A DNA stretch of 64,000 nucleotides from Pelomonas sp047654785 (GCF_047654785.1 NZ_JASGKQ010000001.1:372001-436000), one strand, 5' to 3'; positions 25,863 through 32,705 are shown, numbered from the stretch's first letter. A program made the numbers and translations. The notes: a model not told the origin generated them from the sequence alone.

Positions 25863-28010
25863 TCAGGCCGGCACCGCCTCTTCCGCCCGCTCGCCGGGCG
25901 CGGGCGGCTCGGCCATGGCCCGGGCCACCGCGACGACCTTCCCGGCCTTGATCTGCACCACGCGCTGTGCGCCGGCAATCGTCTCGGGCCGGTGGGCGAT
26001 GACGAGGCGGGTGAGCCGCATGTGCGCGATGGCCGCCGTCACCGCGCGCTCGTTGCCCAGGTCCAGGTGGCTGGTCGCCTCGTCCAGCGCCAGCACGCGC
26101 GGCTGCTTGTACAGCGCGCGCGCCAGCAGCAGCCGCTGCTTCTGCCCGCCCGACAGCCCCGAGCCCAGGTCGCCCACCAGCGTCTGGTAGCCCATCGGCA
26201 TGCGGGCGATGTCCTCGTGCAGCTGCGCCATGCGCGCGCAGGCCTCCACCCGCGCGGGGTCGGGCTGCACGTCGAAGAAGGCGATGTTGTCGGCCAGGCT
26301 GCCGGTCAGCAGCACGTCCTCCTGCATCACGGTGCCGATCTGGCGCCGGAAGTTGGCGATGCCCAGGTGCCGCACCGGCTGCCCGCCGTACAGCACCTCG
26401 CCCTCGGTGGGCTGCAGCAGCCCCAGCGCGATCTTCAGCAGCGTCGTCTTGCCCGCGCCCGACGCGCCGACGACCGCCACGCTCTCGCCGGCCGCGATGC
26501 TGAAGTCCGCGTCCTTCAGCACCCACGGCTCGCCCTCGCCGTAGCGGAAGCTCACGCCGCGCAGCTCGATGCCGGGCGGCAGGTGCGCGAGGTCGTTGTG
26601 CGGCAGCTCGTCCTTCTCGGGGGGTTCCAGGCAAATGTCGGCCAGCCGCTCGGCATGCAGGCCCAGCATCTTCAAATCCACCGCGTAATTGATGAGCGCC
26701 GACACGCGCCCCGAGAACTGGCCCTTGTAGGCCAGGAAGGCGAACAGCATGCCCACCGTCATGCCCGCGCCGGAACTCGCGCCGCCGCCGGCCAGGCCGC
26801 CCATGATGAGCCGCGCCCCCAGCCACAGCACCAGCAGGTTCTCCAGCCCGAAGATGAAGGTGCTGGCGGTGGAAAAGCCCATGCCCATCCGCGCCGTGCG
26901 CAGGTCGCGGTTCTGCACCTCGACGAGCAGGTTCTGCCAGCGCGCGCGGCGCTCCTGCTCGCGGCCGAAGAGCTTGAGCGGCGTCATCGCCCGCAGCGTC
27001 TCCAGGAAATGCGTGTTCTCCCGCGCCGCCACCACCAGCCGCTCGGCCGCCGCGTTGCGAAACGGCGCGTAGGACGCCCAGCGCAGCAGGCCATACAGCG
27101 CGACCGCGCCCACGGTCACGGCCGCCAGCGTCGGGGCGTAAATCAGCATCATCACCAGCGCCGCCACCGCCATCAGCCCATCCAGCACCGCTTCGATGAC
27201 GGCGGTGGTCAGCGTCTTCTGGATCGCCTGCACGGCGCCGAAGCGCGAGGTGATGTCGCCCAGGTGGCGCAGCTCGAAGAAGGCGACCGGCAGCTTCACG
27301 AGATGGGCGAAGACATTGCCGGCCCACTGCAGGGCCAGCGACTGGCTCAGCACGATCACCATCCACGAGCGCGCCAGGCCGATCAGCGTCTGCACGAGCA
27401 GCAGCAGGCCGAAGCCCAGCGCCAGCACGGTCAGCAGGTCGCGGTCGCCCGAGGTCAGCACTTCGTCCACGACCATCTGCTGCAACAGCGGCGCGACGAT
27501 GGCGAACAACTCCAGCACGGCCGCGACGCCGAAGATTTGCAGCAGCGAGCGCTTCAGGCCGGTGACCTTGCCGGTCAGCGCCGACAGGCTCACGCGCGGG
27601 GCGGGTGCCTGGGGCTTGAATTCGGCGCTGGGGCTCAGCTCCAGCGCGACGCCGGTGAAATGGCGTGACACCTCGGCCAGCGGCATCCGGCGCTCGCCGA
27701 CGGCGGGGTCGAGCAGGGTGATGCTTCGCCGGCCAACCTGCTTCAGCACGACGAAATGGTTCATGTCCCAGTGCAGGATGCAGGGGAGCTTCAGTTGCCC
27801 CAGATGCTCCAGCGTCAGCTTCAGCGGCCGTGACGTGAATCCCAGCGAGGCGGCCATGCCCAGCAGGTCGCGCAGCGAAACCCCGTGGCGGGATACCGTG
27901 AACCTGCGGCGCAGGTCCAACAGATCGGCACTGGCGCCATGCGCGGATGAAATCATCGCCAGGCAGGCGATGCCGCACTCCGCGGCTTCGGATTGGATGA
28001 TTGCGCGCAT
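25863..28010 (-). CDS. C39-peptidase ABC exporter (bacteriocin/microcin type)
   Basis: The 715-residue protein is a peptidase-containing ABC transporter that cleaves double-glycine leaders and exports the core. The N-terminal C39 domain has catalytic Cys12 (SEAAECGIACLAMI), His85 (HWDMNHFVVL) and Asp101 (LLDPAVG). A six-helix membrane domain follows. The ATPase domain has Walker A GASGAGKTTLLK, signature LSGGQKQRLLLARAL, Walker B VLALDEATSHLD and H-loop IAHRPE. All catalytic residues are present. I set the start at ATG 28010, where C39 homology begins. It is the last gene of the cluster; its GC-rich composition matches the host while the genes upstream are AT-rich. It should work with the HlyD-type adaptor at 32706-34049 and a TolC encoded elsewhere. 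The substrates are probably the two precursors at 30782 and 32441. Confidence 0.93.
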   Translation of the reverse strand: MRAIIQSEAAECGIACLAMISSAHGASADLLDLRRRFTVSRHGVSLRDLLGMAASLGFTSRPLKLTLEHLGQLKLPCILHWDMNHFVVLKQVGRRSITLLDPAVGERRMPLAEVSRHFTGVALELSPSAEFKPQAPAPRVSLSALTGKVTGLKRSLLQIFGVAAVLELFAIVAPLLQQMVVDEVLTSGDRDLLTVLALGFGLLLLVQTLIGLARSWMVIVLSQSLALQWAGNVFAHLVKLPVAFFELRHLGDITSRFGAVQAIQKTLTTAVIEAVLDGLMAVAALVMMLIYAPTLAAVTVGAVALYGLLRWASYAPFRNAAAERLVVAARENTHFLETLRAMTPLKLFGREQERRARWQNLLVEVQNRDLRTARMGMGFSTASTFIFGLENLLVLWLGARLIMGGLAGGGASSGAGMTVGMLFAFLAYKGQFSGRVSALINYAVDLKMLGLHAERLADICLEPPEKDELPHNDLAHLPPGIELRGVSFRYGEGEPWVLKDADFSIAAGESVAVVGASGAGKTTLLKIALGLLQPTEGEVLYGGQPVRHLGIANFRRQIGTVMQEDVLLTGSLADNIAFFDVQPDPARVEACARMAQLHEDIARMPMGYQTLVGDLGSGLSGGQKQRLLLARALYKQPRVLALDEATSHLDLGNERAVTAAIAHMRLTRLVIAHRPETIAGAQRVVQIKAGKVVAVARAMAEPPAPGERAEEAVPA

Positions 28011-28042
28011 GGCGTCAAAGAATCGTGCAGGGACACGCCCCG

Positions 28043-28540
28043 CTAGTGCAACGCGAGCACGGCGCCGTTGTGGAATAGGTATGCCGCCGTGAACCCGTTG
28101 TGCAGGAAATGGGCAAGCGCGGTGGTTCTGAAGGCCAGGGTCGTCCCGGCTTTGTGCCAATGAATATAGACCATGGCCAGCAGCAGTCCCCCGAATTGAA
28201 TTTCCAGCATGGCCGTCATCCCCTTTGAATAATGGGCCAGCGCAAACGGAGTGGACATCAGGGCCAATCTGATGGGTTTCGACAATCCCCTCTGGGTGGC
28301 CCACTTGAACGGGATGGACTGGAAAATGAAGGTTTCAATGAAGGGTGATATCCCCAGGGCCGCCACGATGGTGTACCAATAAACAACGTTCCCTTCGGGA
28401 CGCTTGTCGAGAAGCTCTTCAACGAGGGTTGAGATGGCAAACGAGGCGGTGGCACATGCGGCAGCGCACGCGATTGAGCGCAGCGCAATTTTGCACCTGC
28501 CGATTTTTCCGGGAGGCGGGATCGATCGGGTCACTTCCAT
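28043..28540 (-). CDS. CPBP-like intramembrane metalloprotease (Abi family)
   Basis: The 165-residue membrane protein has about four hydrophobic helices and the layout of CPBP/Abi proteins. ISPFIETFIFQSIPF stands where the EExxxR motif normally lies (here degenerate, E-T-F-I-F-Q), LAHYSKG is the middle histidine motif and LAHFLHNGF is the terminal HxxxN-type motif. CPBP proteins act as prenyl-type proteases and, in bacteriocin loci, often as immunity or processing factors. The lost second glutamate and arginine may mean it is non-proteolytic. The ATG at 28540 overlaps the lipoprotein gene; a GTG at 28555 is possible. The exporter gene begins 32 bases downstream. Confidence 0.68.
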   Translation of the reverse strand: MEVTRSIPPPGKIGRCKIALRSIACAAACATASFAISTLVEELLDKRPEGNVVYWYTIVAALGISPFIETFIFQSIPFKWATQRGLSKPIRLALMSTPFALAHYSKGMTAMLEIQFGGLLLAMVYIHWHKAGTTLAFRTTALAHFLHNGFTAAYLFHNGAVLALH

Positions 28541-28950
28541 TGCAGCCCATCGCACCGGTTCGACTTGATCTGTTGGATGATTCCATTCAAGGGCACCAGG
28601 CTGGCCACGTCCCCCTTCAGCGTGGGGACGAGTATTTTGTCGAGATCCTTGGTTTCTTCAAGCAGTTCGTTGAACTGTGCTGGCCGGGCAAGGGATAGTG
28701 CGCACAGAATGTATGCCCTCCCAGCGGGGGTGGCGTTGTGAAAGCTGCGTCCCAGGTAATCCAACGATGCGCCGTTCTTCCATTGGCTCCGCAGGACGGA
28801 TTCCGCCTGGGATGCTGCGGCTGGCGTGCCGACCGAGACCCATGAATATCGAGGAGCATTCGTCACGATTGCCAGGGCGTCGTTGCTGGCGTTGCTGCAG
28901 CCTGCGGCGAGATAAAGGCAGGTCATCGCTATTGGAATGGCTTTTCTCAT
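28531..28950 (-). CDS. Small lipoprotein of the secretion cluster
   Basis: The 139-residue protein has a lipoprotein signal peptide (RKAIPIAMTCLYLAAGC, lipobox LAAGC, lipidated Cys18). A helical mature part of no recognised family follows (QAESVLRSQWKNGASLDYLG, LARPAQFNELLEETKDLDKI). Its ATG overlaps the stop of the upstream small membrane protein (ATGA) and its 3' end overlaps the CPBP gene. An envelope-anchored immunity protein is plausible by position only. Confidence 0.72.
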   Translation of the reverse strand: MRKAIPIAMTCLYLAAGCSNASNDALAIVTNAPRYSWVSVGTPAAASQAESVLRSQWKNGASLDYLGRSFHNATPAGRAYILCALSLARPAQFNELLEETKDLDKILVPTLKGDVASLVPLNGIIQQIKSNRCDGLQWK

Positions 28951-29237
28951 GCGGTCAAGCCTGAAGGTTCGGGCTGTTCTTTGGGGTTTTTTGCATTTCT
29001 GGCCCTAACAAGCGCCGGAACGGCTGCCAGCAATGCGCCGACCCAGCTCCAGCTGGCCAATAACTTTATGGTTCGGGGGGATGCTTGATTCAGCCATTCC
29101 AGCGCGCCAGCGGAACCTAGGCTGGCGAACCACAGGCTGAGCATGGCGAGTCCAAGCGCCAGCGAGAGGTTGAGGATGAGCTTGGATTTATTTGTGCTTG
29201 CGAGACGGTTGAACGCCCGTTGTGCGGGAAGCGGCAC
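28947..29237 (-). CDS. Small two-helix membrane protein, candidate immunity protein 1
   Basis: The protein has two hydrophobic helices around the motif ASPRTIKLLASWSWVGALLAA. It is a paralogue of the 68-residue protein at 32169-32375, which has ASPRTVRLLAHWGWLGGLLAA at the same place. That second copy lies directly after a bacteriocin-like precursor, so an immunity role is a reasonable inference. The start is uncertain: homology begins at about codon 17 of this model and no ATG lies close, so I use the GTG at 29237 (96 residues). No clear ribosome-binding site is visible. Its stop overlaps the lipoprotein start. Confidence 0.6.
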   Translation of the reverse strand: MPLPAQRAFNRLASTNKSKLILNLSLALGLAMLSLWFASLGSAGALEWLNQASPRTIKLLASWSWVGALLAAVPALVRARNAKNPKEQPEPSGLTA

Positions 29238-29265
29238 CAGTGTTATATCGTGAGCGGGGTGGTTT

Positions 29266-30000
29266 CTAGTAGTTTGACGTGAATGCAGGAAGGTATGAAT
29301 ATGCAGGGCCGACATACGAATGCTGGCCGGAGAAACCCATCTTCGCCAACCGGGAATCGATGTCCGAGGCATTGCTCATGGATGTGTGACCGCTGATATT
29401 TTTGACGCCCAGCCGCCGAAGTTCGTTGATGTCTGGAACCCAGAGCGTGTATTCCCTCGTGATCGTGCCGTACAGACTCTCGCCGAGTGTCAGGAGCCCT
29501 GAGTAGACGATGAGGTCGATGGACGTGCCGGCGCGGGCGTACAGCAGTTGCTCACGCAGCAGCAGGCGCTCTTTCTCCTTCAGGCGCTCTTTTGAATCAA
29601 CTGCAGGTCTGAACGGCTTGAAGGAGTGCCCGCCATGCCAGCCCACGATTGCTCCTTCCCGGATGTGCTTGTTTTCGCCGGCAACGAAGAGGTAGTTTGC
29701 GCATGATGAGGCGCAGAAATCGATGATTTCAATGTCGAGGTGCCGCTTCTGGATTTTCTCGGCGATGTCCAGTGCTGATTCTGTGACGCCGCCCTCGCTG
29801 GAGATCAGCACGGTCTTGATGCCAGGCTGCAGAAGTGATTTGAATTTTTCCGCCGTTGCCGGCGTGATGATCCCGCGGATGGAAATGGTTTCACTGCCTA
29901 TGGGCTCTACGATGGCATCCGCGAGATTTCCATCGCTGTAGGTGATGGTGTGGAATCCGCAAAACAGAATGAATGCGGCGCATGAATAATAATTTGCCAT
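29266..30000 (-). CDS. Exported ClpP/crotonase-fold serine-protease-like protein
   Basis: The 244-residue protein has a hydrophobic N-terminal segment (SCAAFILFCGFHTITYS) consistent with export. A ClpP-like core follows: VLISSEGGVTESALDIAEKI, the nucleophile-elbow-like IIDFCASSCANYLFVAGENK and the histidine-containing GAIVGWHGGHSF. This order (small-residue oxyanion strand, CASSCA serine, WHGG histidine) is what I know from the COG3904-type periplasmic ClpP-like proteins. The C-terminal third (LRRLGVKNISGHTSMSNASD) is unrecognised. Base composition is clearly more AT-rich than the host. It begins 7 bases after a decayed HlyD fragment. It may process, trim or protect against the exported peptides; its role in such a cluster is not established. 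Confidence 0.65.
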   Translation of the reverse strand: MANYYSCAAFILFCGFHTITYSDGNLADAIVEPIGSETISIRGIITPATAEKFKSLLQPGIKTVLISSEGGVTESALDIAEKIQKRHLDIEIIDFCASSCANYLFVAGENKHIREGAIVGWHGGHSFKPFRPAVDSKERLKEKERLLLREQLLYARAGTSIDLIVYSGLLTLGESLYGTITREYTLWVPDINELRRLGVKNISGHTSMSNASDIDSRLAKMGFSGQHSYVGPAYSYLPAFTSNY

Positions 30001-30006
30001 TTGATG

Positions 30007-30110
30007 CGAAATTTGTTTCGCCGCTCAGAATAATTCTGCCGACCGCCACGATAAACGCCGGTTCGAGTGGCCATTGTCGCACCTTGCGGCTGCTTTTCAT
30101 TCGCAAGGCG
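30007..30110 (-). pseudogene. Decayed fragment of an HlyD-type adaptor 3' end
   Basis: About 100 bases here are plainly homologous to the 3' end of the adaptor gene at about 32721-32824. For example AACGCCGGTTCGAG and CACCTTGCGGCTG are shared on the + strand. Translated, SSRKVRQWPLEPAFIVAVGR corresponds to DSRKVWEWLLEPALAVAGGR of the intact protein. The rest of the gene is missing and the frame runs on into the ClpP-like gene, so this is a relic of a second adaptor copy. It shows that the locus was duplicated or recombined in the past. Confidence 0.8.
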
Positions 30111-30133
30111 CGACTTCCAGTCCATCAATCATG

Positions 30134-30262
30134 TCAATCACCACTCTGAAGTGGAAAAGACGGCGCTATGGAAATTGGCATCAACGTCGGTATGTTGAGA
30201 TCGGTCATTGCGCGCCCGAGTGCGCCAATGAGCGCGCCGCCGATGGCGGTGTTGAGCATCAT
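30134..30262 (-). CDS. Small peptide gene, possible bacteriocin-like or leaderless peptide
   Basis: A 42-residue frame starts at ATG 30262 behind AAAGGGAAAGCA, a plausible ribosome-binding site. The peptide has a glycine-rich hydrophobic N-terminal part (NTAIGGALIGALGRAMTDLN) and a Pro/Ile/Ser-rich tail (IPTLMPISIAPSFPLQSGD). A GTG at 30307 would extend it to 57 residues with a basic N-terminus. There is no double-glycine leader of the usual spacing. Its position among precursor and membrane-protein genes makes it worth noting; coding status is unproven. Confidence 0.4.
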   Translation of the reverse strand: MMLNTAIGGALIGALGRAMTDLNIPTLMPISIAPSFPLQSGD

Positions 30263-30387
30263 TGCTTTCCCTTTGGGTGAAATTTTTTTGCAATTGATGG
30301 GCTTCACTTGGGGTGAGGGAAATCAAATAAAACCGTGCAAGTATTTTTGTTGATGGTTGGTGCGCCAGCTTTGAGAAAATGACGAAT

Positions 30388-30726
30388 TCAATCCGCCGGG
30401 TCGGTGTCAATTAATTTCTTGATCTGGGCTCTTGCGATGAATATTGGAAGTGCGAATTGGAGTGAGACGAAAATCATCGGCATGATGATCGGAACCAGAA
30501 TTAGCATTGCCGTTGATGTGATTTTTGGCGAATTGCCTGAGGTGTATGCGAATATTGCCGCAAAAATCAGGCAAATAAAAAATGTGCCAATGATCGACCA
30601 GCCAAGGAGTAGGTTGCTTTTCTTGTTGGTGAGGAAAATATGCCGCAGGATGGCGTCAAGCTGCTCGTTGGAAAGCCCCCTGGCTTCGGTAACAATAAGC
30701 TTGGCAATGAACAAGGAGGGGTGCAT
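30388..30726 (-). CDS. Two-helix membrane protein, candidate immunity protein of precursor 1
   Basis: The 112-residue protein has an N-terminal helix-rich cytoplasmic part (EARGLSNEQLDAILRHIFLT). Two strong transmembrane segments follow (LLGWSIIGTFFICLIFAAIF and STAMLILVPIIMPMIFVSLQ), then a charged tail. It lies directly downstream of the double-glycine precursor at 30782-30988, separated by a stem-loop, the classical place for an immunity gene. It is unrelated in sequence to the other small membrane proteins here. No good ribosome-binding site precedes the ATG. Its AT-rich codons differ from the host. Confidence 0.65.
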   Translation of the reverse strand: MHPSLFIAKLIVTEARGLSNEQLDAILRHIFLTNKKSNLLLGWSIIGTFFICLIFAAIFAYTSGNSPKITSTAMLILVPIIMPMIFVSLQFALPIFIARAQIKKLIDTDPAD

Positions 30727-30743
30727 GTCGTGTGGATTTTAAG

Positions 30744-30770
30744 ATAGGTACGAGGTTCTCTCGCACCTAT
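30744..30770 (-). promoter_or_regulatory. Intercistronic stem-loop after precursor 1
   Basis: Read on the - strand, ATAGGTGCGAG and CTCGTACCTAT form an 11-bp stem with one G-U pair and a 5-base loop. It lies 11 bases after the precursor stop and 17 bases before the candidate immunity start. There is no T-run, so it is more likely an attenuator or mRNA-stabilising hairpin than a full terminator. Confidence 0.65.
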
Positions 30771-30781
30771 GAGGTCAGAAA

Positions 30782-30988
30782 TTATTTCTCGGTGGCAAGG
30801 GTAAACGCAATGCCGACCACGGTGCCGACGACTGCGCCGACAATGCCTCCAACGGTTGCGCCCCAGACAGCGCCAGCGATTGCGCCGCTAGCTGCGCCTG
30901 CGGCAGTTCCGCCAATTGCACTGGCGACGCCGCTAGTAACGCTGCCGCCTGCGACGGCATCCAATTGGTTTTCATCTAAAGCTTGCAT
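30782..30988 (-). CDS. Double-glycine-leader precursor peptide 1 (bacteriocin/microcin-like)
   Basis: The 68-residue precursor has a textbook double-glycine leader, MQALDENQLDAVAGG (15 residues). Leu sits at -12 and -7, Val at -4 and Gly-Gly at -2/-1, the pattern read by C39 peptidases. The 53-residue core is almost pure small and hydrophobic residues with repeated GxxxG spacing (IGGTAAGAASGAIAGAVWGA, GGIVGAVVGTVVGIAF) and ends TLATEK, like membrane-inserting class II bacteriocins and microcin V-type peptides. The ATG at 30988 has GAAAG upstream. Only about 22 bases separate it from an insertion-sequence end, so its original promoter may be displaced. Confidence 0.85.
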   Translation of the reverse strand: MQALDENQLDAVAGGSVTSGVASAIGGTAAGAASGAIAGAVWGATVGGIVGAVVGTVVGIAFTLATEK

Positions 30989-31023
30989 GGAAATCTTTCA
31001 ATAACATGTGTAGGACTTACGCA

Positions 31024-32125
31024 TAGGACTTACGCAAAACGCATCAAAACCGAAGGACTTCGCAGCTCCTGGCGCATCCGTTCGGACAGCCAACTGGTCT
31101 TGATCTGATACATCGAAGAGAGTTTTTCCTTGGCCACCGCCCGCAGCCGCAGCCAAACCAAGATCGCGCAGGCGATGTGGTTTCTCTGCATTCGCGCCTT
31201 GCGGCACTGACACTTCTCAACGCCCGTCAGCTGCTTGAGTTCTCGATGAAACTGCTCGATCTTCCAGCGCAGCGCACACGCCTCTTGCGTGCCCTGCGTC
31301 GAATCTTGAGCCAGATCGTTCGTCACGATCCAATCCGTGCGGTGGGAAGACACCGTCACCCGGAAGAGCTTCACCTTGTAGTCCCTGGGGAATCCCTTGA
31401 TCTTGATCAGCTTGCCGCGCTCAGCCTCTTGTGCCGTCCAGCACAAGCCGCTCACTGCCCGGTACGGCGTTTGGCCGGCGCTGTCATCGACCAGCCGGTT
31501 GGCCTTGATCGGGCAGTAAAAGCGTTTGCCCAGGCTGTCCACCAGCAGCATCAGCTCCATCGTGGCGTACCAGGTGTCGAACAGCACCCGGGTGAAGGGC
31601 AGCGCTTTGTTGCCCGCAGCGCTGACCAACATGTCGCGCACGTGCTCCAGCTTGGTCTTGCCGTCCTGCTCGGGCGCAAACAATCGATAGTCGATGGGCC
31701 AATACTCGCCGGTGTCGGGGTTGACGTAGAGGCAGTTCACCAGGCCGATCCCTTTGATGATGCCGTGGGCATTGCCGCTGTACTGCCGGCGAACCAACTC
31801 GATCTGGTGCGAATGGCCTTTGTCGAGGATGGTGTCGTCAAACACGATGCATCCCCGGGGGGATGGAACGATGTCACGCTGCGCATGCTCCCAAACCAAG
31901 CTGGCCGACAGCTTGTCGCCTTGCAGGTACCGCTTCACCGCATCGTGGCTGAATCCCTGGCCGTGATCCGCAAAGTTCGTCATGGTGAAATTGGTCTGGC
32001 TGGTCAGGATGAACTGGCAGTAGTCGATTCTTTTGATGGACAATTTGCATGCTGAGGTCGATGCGGCAAATTATCCAACAAATACCCTGCGGGGCCTATT
32101 TATTTGAACGTTTGCGTAAGTCCTA
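31024..32125 (-). mobile_element. Insertion sequence with DDE transposase (IS4/IS701-like)
   Basis: The element is about 1.1 kb with near-perfect terminal inverted repeats. TAGGACTTACGCAAAACG at 31024-31041 faces CGTTTGCGTAAGTCCTA at 32109-32125, a difference of one A in the A-run. It carries one transposase gene on the - strand. The first 13 bases of the left end (TAGGACTTACGCA) are repeated in tandem at 31011-31023, outside the repeat. No clear target-site duplication was found. It lies inside the peptide cluster between precursor 1 and candidate immunity protein 2. Confidence 0.88.
31030..32043 (-). CDS. IS4/IS701-like DDE transposase
   Basis: The 337-residue transposase has an N-terminal segment (TNFADHGQGFSHDAVKRYLQ) and a DDE catalytic core. 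The first Asp lies in GCIVFDDTILDKGHS, the second in VLFDTWYATMELM and the Glu in the YREK-like region WKIEQFHRELKQLTG. It appears intact, so the element may still be active. IS701 versus another IS4-group assignment cannot be settled by eye. Confidence 0.85.
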   Translation of the reverse strand: MSIKRIDYCQFILTSQTNFTMTNFADHGQGFSHDAVKRYLQGDKLSASLVWEHAQRDIVPSPRGCIVFDDTILDKGHSHQIELVRRQYSGNAHGIIKGIGLVNCLYVNPDTGEYWPIDYRLFAPEQDGKTKLEHVRDMLVSAAGNKALPFTRVLFDTWYATMELMLLVDSLGKRFYCPIKANRLVDDSAGQTPYRAVSGLCWTAQEAERGKLIKIKGFPRDYKVKLFRVTVSSHRTDWIVTNDLAQDSTQGTQEACALRWKIEQFHRELKQLTGVEKCQCRKARMQRNHIACAILVWLRLRAVAKEKLSSMYQIKTSWLSERMRQELRSPSVLMRFA

Positions 32126-32168
32126 GGTGTTGAATGAAAGGTCGTCGAGTCTTTCATGGGTGAGTTGC

Positions 32169-32375
32169 TTAATTGTCGCGATTGGTTCTTCTGAAAATTG
32201 CAGGGATGGCGGCCAACAACCCACCTAGCCATCCCCAATGTGCTAGCAGGCGGACAGTTCGTGGTGATGCTTTCTCCAGCCAGTCCATCATGCTAGAGGT
32301 TCCGAGGCAGGCCAACCATAGTAAAAATATGGACAACCCAATTGCCAATGTGATGGCGATGAAGAATTTCTTCAT
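32169..32375 (-). CDS. Small two-helix membrane protein, candidate immunity protein 2
   Basis: The 68-residue protein (KKFFIAITLAIGLSIFLLW, then ASPRTVRLLAHWGWLGGLLAA, tail FRRTNRDN) is two membrane helices with a basic C-terminus. It is a paralogue of the protein at 28947-29237. It lies just downstream of precursor 2, separated by a stem-loop, which is the usual layout of a bacteriocin immunity gene. The ATG at 32375 lacks a clear ribosome-binding site, as does the candidate immunity gene after precursor 1. Confidence 0.68.
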   Translation of the reverse strand: MKKFFIAITLAIGLSIFLLWLACLGTSSMMDWLEKASPRTVRLLAHWGWLGGLLAAIPAIFRRTNRDN

Positions 32376-32393
32376 GTTGTGCTAATCGTGAAG

Positions 32394-32421
32394 TGGAGGG
32401 CTCGTTCGCACGACCCCTCCA
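32394..32421 (-). promoter_or_regulatory. Intercistronic stem-loop after precursor 2
   Basis: On the + strand TGGAGGGCTCGT and ACGACCCCTCCA pair around a TCGC loop with a single mismatch. The hairpin lies 19 bases after the precursor 2 stop and 18 bases before the candidate immunity start, mirroring the stem-loop at 30744-30770 after precursor 1. No T-run follows. Confidence 0.65.
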
Positions 32422-32440
32422 TTGCGCTAGTCAAAAGCGA

Positions 32441-32647
32441 TCAAGACAGGCTGGAATCCACAAACGAGAGGGTCGCGCCGAGAACGCTAGAAACCACGGC
32501 GAAAGCTCCCAAGGCCGCAGAAGCCGGAGTAGGAACCATTGCCAAGCCGGCACTAACGGCGGCAGCACCACCCAACGCCGCACCCGCTTGGCCCAACACG
32601 CCGGCACCATTCACTTGTTCAATGTCACTGATGTTCAATTCCTGCAT
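32441..32647 (-). CDS. Double-glycine-type leader precursor peptide 2 (bacteriocin/microcin-like)
   Basis: From the ATG at 32647 the product is 68 residues. The 15-residue leader MQELNISDIEQVNGA has Leu -12, Asp -8, Ile -7, Val -4 and Gly-Ala at -2/-1, a permitted variant of the double-glycine site. It is followed by a 53-residue Gly/Ala-rich core (GVLGQAGAALGGAAAVSAGL, ASAALGAFAVVSSVLGATLS) ending FVDSSLS. A TTG at 32659 would add four residues, but GGAAAA before the ATG favours the shorter form. Total, leader and core lengths all equal those of precursor 1, which suggests paralogues or the two halves of a two-peptide bacteriocin. Confidence 0.8.
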   Translation of the reverse strand: MQELNISDIEQVNGAGVLGQAGAALGGAAAVSAGLAMVPTPASAALGAFAVVSSVLGATLSFVDSSLS

Positions 32648-32705
32648 TTCATTTTCCAAAGAGATAAAAGAAGCGGCTGATCATCCCGCATCTGCGCAAT
32701 CCAAC

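Noticed and set aside
28658..28964. Several overlapping short frames on both strands in the AT-richer lipoprotein region
   Set aside because: Only the - strand frame with a lipobox, ATGA coupling and consistent hydrophobicity is supported; the others lack ribosome-binding sites and domains.
30404..30742. A 112-codon + strand frame opposite the candidate immunity membrane protein
   Set aside because: The - strand frame has two clean transmembrane segments and fits the operon; the + frame is its mirror with no start signal in context.
31177..32055. A long + strand frame across the insertion sequence
   Set aside because: It is antisense to the intact transposase; the DDE motifs are on the - strand.
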